From Elusimicrobiota bacterium (GTDB lineage: Bacteria > Elusimicrobiota > Elusimicrobia > UBA1565 > UBA9628), in contig JAGWUP010000006.1 in the NCBI GenBank assembly GCA_028868375.1, positions 62,001 through 126,000 of the forward strand: DNA of 64,000 nucleotides, written 5' to 3'. How positions within the stretch are numbered: position 1 is the stretch's first letter; every line of letters begins with the position of its first letter. Position numbers and translations under genes: made by a program. The notes under the pieces were generated by a model, which worked only from the letters and a program-made list of their open reading frames with translations, had not been told where the DNA came from and made no database searches. Positions 59,728-64,000 of the stretch are shown one piece after another.

Positions 59728-60495
59728 TTATTCCGGCGCCGATTGCGCCAGCTCCTCGCGCAAGGCCTTCATGTCGGTCCAGACGTCCTTCTTGAGCGCC
59801 GGATTGCGCAGCAACGCGGCCGGATGGAAGGTGGGCAGAAGCTTGAGCGCACGGCCCAGGCCCTCCGGCGCATACTGGCGCCAGCGCCCACGGATGCGGG
59901 TGATCGGCTCGCCGGGGCCCAGCAGCACGCGCGCCGCCACCGCTCCCAGCGTGACGATGACGCGCGGCGCGATGAGCGAGAGCTGCCGGTCCAGGTAGCC
60001 GCGGCAGGCCGCGATCTCCTCCGGCGCGGGGGGGCGGTCGTTGCCGCGCTTCTCCGGGTCGGAGGCGTCGACCATCGGATGGCACTTGACGATGTTGGCG
60101 ATGTAGACCGTCTTGCGCGAGAGGCCTATCGACTCCAGGATGCGGTCCAAGAGCTGCCCGGAGCGGCCCACGAAGGGCTCTCCGCGGTGATCCTCCTCGA
60201 AGCCCGGCCCCTCGCCGACGAAGACGACCTCCGCGGCGCTGGAGCCGACGCCGAAGACGGCGCGCAGCCTGCGCGAGCCCAGCGGGCACTTGCGGCAGGC
60301 CTCGACCTGCGAGGCCAGGCCCTCCAGCGCCGCGCCGACGCCGCCCGGGGCCGCCGCCAAAGCCTCTCCCGGAGCCGCGGCCCGCTCCGATGCCCGCGCC
60401 GATCCGGCGCTCCACTCCACGTCGCCGAACTCGACGCGGCGGCGCAGACCGCGCGCGAGCTCGCGCAATTCCTCTTTCCCCGTTTTCTCAGTCAT
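59728..60495 (-). CDS. uracil-DNA glycosylase, iron-sulfur type (family 4)
   Basis: A 255-residue base-excision repair enzyme. Four cysteines expected for the iron-sulfur cluster start with CRKCPLGSRR and include those near IVKCHP and YIAN-PE-ACRGYL. The active-site loop GEGPGFEEDHRGEPFVGRSGQLLD and the closing loop FHPAALLRNP are typical of family 4. I start at ATG 60495, which overlaps the coaB stop (ATGA). The open frame continues upstream inside coaB and is not expected to be translated. Confidence 0.9.
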   Translation of the reverse strand: MTEKTGKEELRELARGLRRRVEFGDVEWSAGSARASERAAAPGEALAAAPGGVGAALEGLASQVEACRKCPLGSRRLRAVFGVGSSAAEVVFVGEGPGFEEDHRGEPFVGRSGQLLDRILESIGLSRKTVYIANIVKCHPMVDASDPEKRGNDRPPAPEEIAACRGYLDRQLSLIAPRVIVTLGAVAARVLLGPGEPITRIRGRWRQYAPEGLGRALKLLPTFHPAALLRNPALKKDVWTDMKALREELAQSAPE

Positions 60496-61130
60496 AGCAA
60501 AGCCTCGATCTCCTTGATGATGGCCGCGGCCAAGCGCGCCTTGGGCCCGCAGCCCAGCGGCCGCGCGCGCGAGGGGGTGAGAAACACCGCCTTGGCGCGC
60601 GAGCCGGACAGGGACTCCGGGCCGTTGGCCACCACCGCGTCCAGGCCCTTCTCCCTGAGCTTGCGCCTGGCATGGGCCAAGCGGGAATGCGTCTCCAGGG
60701 CGAAGCCGATCACCAATTGCCGGCGGCCGCGGGGGCGGCGGCGAGCCACCTCCTTGATGATATCGGGATTGGGCAGCAAGGTCAAACGCAGCGGAGCGCT
60801 CCCGCGCTTGAGCTTGCGCGCGCGAACGCGCAAGAAGCGCCAGTCGGAGACGGCGGCGGCGCCGATGACGACGTCGACGCGCGGGCATAGGGCCAGGACG
60901 CGGCTGCGCATCTGCCGGGCGGTCACAACCCGCAGAACCTTGATGCCGGCGCCCGCCTGCAGGGGGCTGGGGCCCAGCACCACCGTCACGCGCGCTCCGG
61001 CGCGGCGCGCCGCTCGCGCCAACTCAAGGCCCATGCGCCCGCTGGAGGCGTTGGTCAGAAAACGGATGGGGTCCATCGGCTCGCGCGTCGGGCCCGCGGT
61101 GATGAGCACCGAGCGGCCCTGCCAGGCCAC
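60492..61130 (-). CDS. coaB: phosphopantothenoylcysteine synthetase (separate CoaB)
   Basis: Synthetase half of the usual bifunctional CoaBC, 212 residues. It starts with AWQGRSVLITAGPTREPMDPIRFLTNASSG, the conserved CoaB opening. It continues with VTVVLGPSPL, DVVIGAAAVSDWR, VANGPESL and the C-terminal lysine region. I chose GTG 61130, 22 bases after the coaC stop, because it begins exactly at the family start; the frame is open to 61208 but that part overlaps coaC. The split from CoaC is unusual. Confidence 0.88.
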   Translation of the reverse strand: MAWQGRSVLITAGPTREPMDPIRFLTNASSGRMGLELARAARRAGARVTVVLGPSPLQAGAGIKVLRVVTARQMRSRVLALCPRVDVVIGAAAVSDWRFLRVRARKLKRGSAPLRLTLLPNPDIIKEVARRRPRGRRQLVIGFALETHSRLAHARRKLREKGLDAVVANGPESLSGSRAKAVFLTPSRARPLGCGPKARLAAAIIKEIEALL

Positions 61131-61152
61131 TAGCGGCCTCGCCAGGCCAGCA

Positions 61153-61704
61153 CTAGCGCTTGCGCCCCAATAGGGCGCCCAGGCGCTCAGCGATCCGCTC
61201 CGGCTCAAGCAGCCGCCCGACGCCGATCTTGCCGCTGGCCAGCTCGCCGCGCTCCGGCCCCCAGATCTCGTAGCCGTACTCGCGCAGGCGCCGCACGTTG
61301 GCCTGCGTGGCCCGATGGGACCACATCTCCAGGTCCATGGCGGGGCAGACCGCGACGGGACAGCGGGCCGCGAGGATCAAGGCGTCGAGCAGGCCCTCGG
61401 CGCGGCCCTGGGCCAGGCGGGCCAGAAAATCCGCGGTGGCCGGAGCCACGAGCACGGCGTCGGCCCAGCCGGCCCACGAGAGATGCGCCATTTCCCAGAG
61501 GGCGGGATCGTGGACATCCTGGGCCACGGCATGGCGCGAGAGGGTGGCCAGGACGAGGGGAGTCACGAAGCGCGCCGCCGAGGGCGTCAGGGCGCAGCGA
61601 ACTTCCCGCCCCGCCTTGACCAGGGCCCGGACGATCTCTGGGGATTTATAGGCCGCGATGCTGCCCGTCACGCCGAGCACCACTCGGCCCGCGCGCCGCG
61701 CCAT
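61153..61704 (-). CDS. coaC: phosphopantothenoylcysteine decarboxylase (separate CoaC)
   Basis: Flavoprotein decarboxylase half of CoaBC, 183 residues. Motifs are VVLGVTGSIAAYKSPEIVRAL, the active-site histidine in MAHLSWAGWADAVLVAPATADFLAR, and the substrate-binding AVCPAMDLEMWSHRATQANVRRLREYG with ERGELASGKIGVGRLLEPE. The cysteine of the catalytic loop is not in the usual GACGE form here (reads GELASGKIG), which I note as a difference. coaB follows in another frame. Confidence 0.88.
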   Translation of the reverse strand: MARRAGRVVLGVTGSIAAYKSPEIVRALVKAGREVRCALTPSAARFVTPLVLATLSRHAVAQDVHDPALWEMAHLSWAGWADAVLVAPATADFLARLAQGRAEGLLDALILAARCPVAVCPAMDLEMWSHRATQANVRRLREYGYEIWGPERGELASGKIGVGRLLEPERIAERLGALLGRKR

Positions 61705-61710
61705 CGCCGC

Positions 61711-61992
61711 CTACTTCTTTTTGTCGAGCGCGGCCAGCGGATCGGACGGCTCGGCGGCCAGCGCCTTCTTGACGTCGCGCCAATCCACGCTCCCGCCCAG
61801 CACGTCCTTGAGGGAGAGATTGAGCAGCTCGGCGGGCGTCAAGTGGCGGTTCTCCTCGCGCTTGCGCAGGACCTTCGCCCACAGCGCGGCCAGCGGGACC
61901 GCCGAATACTTCCCGTTGGGATAGTTCAGGATCAGTTCATCGACGGACTTCCCCGCTTCTTCGGTTTGCGGCTCTTTCGATTTCTTGCTCAT
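61711..61992 (-). CDS. small conserved protein, possible RNA polymerase omega-like
   Basis: A 93-residue protein lying between gmk and coaC, the place where rpoZ (RNA polymerase omega) is found in many bacteria. The segment NGKYSAVPLAALWAKVLRKR has a weak omega-like K-Y-x-x-V-x-x-A-A pattern, followed by a second helix-rich part (LTPAELLNLSLKDVLGG). Sequence evidence alone is weak; the position is the main argument. Charged termini, no membrane segment. Confidence 0.4.
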   Translation of the reverse strand: MSKKSKEPQTEEAGKSVDELILNYPNGKYSAVPLAALWAKVLRKREENRHLTPAELLNLSLKDVLGGSVDWRDVKKALAAEPSDPLAALDKKK

Positions 61993-62012
61993 CGGCTGCG
62001 TGCCTCCCCAAA

Positions 62013-62609
62013 CTAGACGGCGATCAGCTCCTCGAGCCTTTGGCGCTCGACGCGAAGCCTCTCCGCCGTGATGATGCAGTCGATCTCGCGCACGGCCCTG
62101 TCGAGATCGTCGTTGACGACCAGGTAATCGTAGCTTTTCGCGGCCTCCAGCTCCTGCCTGGAGTCCGCCAGGCGCTTGGCGACGTCGTCGTCGGGCGCGC
62201 GCCGCGCGGCGATGCGGCGCCGCAGCGTCCGCAAGGAGGGGGGAACCACGAAGATCAGCACCGAGTCTCCGCGCTTGCGCCGGATGGCCGCAGCGCCTTG
62301 GACGTCGATGGCGAGCAGGACGTCGGCTCCGCCGCCGACGGCGGACTCGATGAAGCGGCGGGGCGTGCCGTAGTAGTGGTCATGGACCAGGGCCCACTCC
62401 AAAAACTCCCCGCGCGCGATGCGCCGCTTGAACTCCGCCGCGTCCAGGAAAAAATAGTGCTTGCCCTCCCGCTCGCCGGGCCTGGGCCGCCGGGTCGTCG
62501 CCGAGACCGAACAGCGCAGCTCGGCGCGCCGGGCCAGCAGCTTTCGGCAGATCGTCGATTTCCCCGTGCCGGAGGGCGCCGAGAGGATGACCAGCATGCC
62601 GTTGCGCAT
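62013..62609 (-). CDS. gmk: guanylate kinase
   Basis: Phosphorylates GMP to GDP. The 198 residues include the P-loop VILSAPSGTGKSTICRKLL, SVSATTRRPRPGEREGKHYFFL (the GMP-binding segment) and FLEWALVHDHYYGTPRRFIE. AIDVQGAAAIRRKR and the lid region follow. I chose ATG 62609 (MRNGMLVILSAPSG), which aligns with known Gmk starts; ATG 62621 is four codons upstream but overlaps a TAGAAT -10-like hexamer. Heads the gmk-to-priA run. Confidence 0.94.
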   Translation of the reverse strand: MRNGMLVILSAPSGTGKSTICRKLLARRAELRCSVSATTRRPRPGEREGKHYFFLDAAEFKRRIARGEFLEWALVHDHYYGTPRRFIESAVGGGADVLLAIDVQGAAAIRRKRGDSVLIFVVPPSLRTLRRRIAARRAPDDDVAKRLADSRQELEAAKSYDYLVVNDDLDRAVREIDCIITAERLRVERQRLEELIAV

Positions 62610-62694
62610 GGGAACGGTCATTCTAACACATTCTCCTCTACGACCGCCATGCTTGCTTCCTCTCCTTGGAGCCGACAAATGATACCATCGCCGC

Positions 62695-63009
62695 ATGGAA
62701 CCAACGAAAAAGCAAGACCCGGCCGAGCGGCCGCTGTCCGTCGAGATCGACGAGGCCACGGCGCGCGGCATCTACACGAACCTGGCATTGATCACCCACA
62801 GCGAGACGGAGTTCCTCCTCGATTTTCTCTTCTTGCAGCCGCAGGCTCCGAAGACGAAGGTGCTGGCCCGCCTGGTCTCCTCTCCCGTCCACGCCAAGAG
62901 GCTGCTCTGGGCCCTGCAGGACAACATCCAAAAATACGAGGCGCGCTTCGGCTCGATCGCGACGGGGGAAAATCACGGCGAGGTCCGGCCCTCCGGCTTC
63001 TATCAATGA
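62695..63009 (+). CDS. DUF3467 protein
   Basis: A 104-residue protein of the DUF3467 family. Its signature IYTNLALITHSETEFLLDFLFLQPQAPKTKVLARLVSSPVHAKRLLWALQDNIQKYE fills residues about 26-82. The family has a small immunoglobulin-like or ribbon fold and no established function. TACCAT ends six bases before the ATG. It shares four bases (ATGA) with pncC, so the two are co-translated. Confidence 0.85.
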   Translation: MEPTKKQDPAERPLSVEIDEATARGIYTNLALITHSETEFLLDFLFLQPQAPKTKVLARLVSSPVHAKRLLWALQDNIQKYEARFGSIATGENHGEVRPSGFYQ

Positions 63010-63539
63010 GGAAAGGGCCGGCCCGGAAAGCTTCGGCGCCGCTCCCGGGGAAAGACCGCCGCCTGGAGTCGGCGCTGGGGCGGGCCCTGCTGCGCCGAGG
63101 CTGGACGTTGGCGCTGGCGGAATCCTGCACCGGCGGACTGGCGGGAGCGCGCCTGACCTCGGTCGCCGGCAGCTCGCGCTATTTTCTGGGGGGCGCCGTC
63201 GCCTACGCCGACCGGGCCAAGAGCGCGCTCCTGGGAGTGCCCCGGCGATTGCTGGCGGAGCACGGCGCGGTCTCCAAGCCCTGCGCGCTCGCCATGGCCC
63301 GCGGGATCAAGCGCGTCCTCGGCGCCGACCTGGGCCTCTCGATCACGGGAATCGCCGGCCCCGGCGGAGGCTCCCGCGCCAAGCCGACGGGCCTGGTCTT
63401 CATCGCCCTGGCCGGCCCGCGCGCCGGGCAAGAGCGTTGCTTTAAACTGCGCTTGGGCGGGGGCCGGCAAGCCGTGCGCCAGCGCGCGGCCGCCTGCGCG
63501 CTGGCATTGGCATTGCGCTGTTGCGGGGCCTTTTCTTAG
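63006..63539 (+). CDS. pncC: nicotinamide-nucleotide amidase (CinA C-terminal domain)
   Basis: A 177-residue CinA C-terminal-type protein, which deamidates NMN to NaMN in pyridine-nucleotide recycling. Conserved features are LALAESCTGGLAGARLTSVAGSSRYFLGG, YADRAKSALLGVP, LAEHGAVSKPCALAMARG and LGLSITGIAGPGGGSRAKPTGLVFIAL. The N-terminal molybdopterin-like domain of full CinA is missing, so this is the stand-alone form. I chose ATG 63006, which overlaps the DUF3467 stop. Confidence 0.9.
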   Translation: MRKGPARKASAPLPGKDRRLESALGRALLRRGWTLALAESCTGGLAGARLTSVAGSSRYFLGGAVAYADRAKSALLGVPRRLLAEHGAVSKPCALAMARGIKRVLGADLGLSITGIAGPGGGSRAKPTGLVFIALAGPRAGQERCFKLRLGGGRQAVRQRAAACALALALRCCGAFS

Positions 63540-63551
63540 AATGACGCCCCC

Positions 63552-64000
63552 ATGAGCGACGCCCGCGAATCCACCGCGCTGCTGCGCCAAGCGCCCGTCG
63601 TGAAGGCCGCTTTCGACGGCCTGGCCGTCCTGGATCGAGCCGGGCGCATCGTCCTGCTCAACGAGGCCTTGGCCCAAACCTTCGGCTTCGCCGCCGCCAA
63701 GGCGCTGCGCGGAAAAAAATGGAGCGGGCTCTTCTCGGAGGAGGCCGCGCGCCGCCTGGAGGCGGAGGTTCTGCCGGCGGCCCTCAAGCGCGGCCGCTGG
63801 CGCGGAGAGCTCTCCGGACGGCGCCGCGACGGCGCCGCCGTCCCCCTGGAGCTCTCCTTCTCCCGAATCGATGAGGAGGGGGGCAAGGCCGCGGGGCTGG
63901 TCTGCGCGGCGCGCAACGTGTCGGAGCGCAAGCGCGTGGAGGAGGAGCACGAGCGGCTGCTGCGCTTGGAGCAGGAGAGGCGCGCGCAGGCGGAGGCCTC
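63552..64000 (+). CDS. PAS-domain sensor protein, 3' end outside the window
   Basis: About 149 codons are visible. Residues about 15-120 are a PAS domain (VVKAAFDGLAVLDRAGRIVLLNEALAQTFGFAA, then GRWRGELSGRRRDGAAVPLELSFSRI and AARNVSERKRVEEEHERLL), followed by the start of a coiled coil (EQERRAQAEA). Such proteins usually continue into a histidine kinase or diguanylate cyclase, which cannot be seen here. TTGCGC, 18 bases, TAGAAT (63537-63542) and nine bases precede the ATG. Confidence 0.8.
   Translation, partial: MSDARESTALLRQAPVVKAAFDGLAVLDRAGRIVLLNEALAQTFGFAAAKALRGKKWSGLFSEEAARRLEAEVLPAALKRGRWRGELSGRRRDGAAVPLELSFSRIDEEGGKAAGLVCAARNVSERKRVEEEHERLLRLEQERRAQAEA

Overview
The window is a dense, GC-rich chromosomal segment from a diderm (Gram-negative-type) bacterium. 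The envelope evidence is a meso-DAP-type MurE, a Pal-like lipoprotein, an OmlA-like lipoprotein and an outer-membrane beta-barrel. Gene order (rpmH-rnpA-yidD-yidC-khpB-mnmE, mnmG-rsmG, an mraZ-led division/cell-wall cluster, gmk-coaC-coaB-udg-priA) and the many short overlaps would suit a lineage such as Elusimicrobiota. That placement is an inference I could not test. Most operon-internal genes overlap by 1 or 4 bases. Many first genes have a TANNNT-type -10 hexamer ending only 5-10 bases before the start codon and no Shine-Dalgarno, which suggests frequent leaderless transcription.

Layout. 1-1856: acetyl-CoA synthetase on the minus strand, cut by the window edge and divergent from rpmH. 1911-12028: ribosome, RNase P, membrane insertion and tRNA-modification genes (rpmH, rnpA, yidD, yidC, khpB, mnmE, mnmG, rsmG), with a small EF-Tu-domain-2-like protein, an MFS transporter, an unknown membrane protein and a membrane-anchored metallopeptidase. 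12025-24075: the mra/dcw cluster with a clear sigma-70 promoter and an MraZ operator (mraZ, rsmH, ftsL, ftsI, murE, murF, mraY, murD, ftsW, murG), then surE. 24145-29447: an unknown exported protein, an isoprenylcysteine-methyltransferase-like protein, aspS, a NahK-like sugar kinase and a secreted protein of unknown function.

29739-49686: a 19.9-kb integrative element inserted in the 3' end of a tRNA-Ala(CGC) gene. The intact tRNA (49638-49713) is at the right end and a 49-bp copy of its 3' part is at the left end. Arm-type repeats lie just inside both ends, and a tyrosine integrase and an integrase-operator array lie near the right end. The cargo is about monovalent-cation homeostasis: a PtsN-like EIIA, kdpF-kdpA-kdpB-kdpC, a porin and kdpD-kdpE on the left; a NhaR-type LysR regulator, an ArsB/NhaD-type ion permease, lipoproteins and a DUF202 membrane protein on the right. 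Between integrase and att site is an unusual fusion of a RibD-like deaminase domain with a RecG-C/HATPase domain and a winged helix, a candidate defence or regulatory gene. Two copies of an intricate palindromic element (40551-40742 and 46458-46682) flank the right-hand cargo in direct orientation.

49835-64000: resident genes again. These are a small cysteine-rich membrane protein, a large exported helical protein, a GT-C glycosyltransferase with a 12-codon leader frame, and two minus-strand runs: tyrS-methylmalonyl-CoA mutase-mltG and gmk-omega-like-coaC-coaB-udg-priA. At the right edge are a DUF3467 protein, pncC and the start of a PAS-domain sensor. A 298-bp structured repeat element separates priA from tyrS, and a partial copy lies at 50.2 kb.
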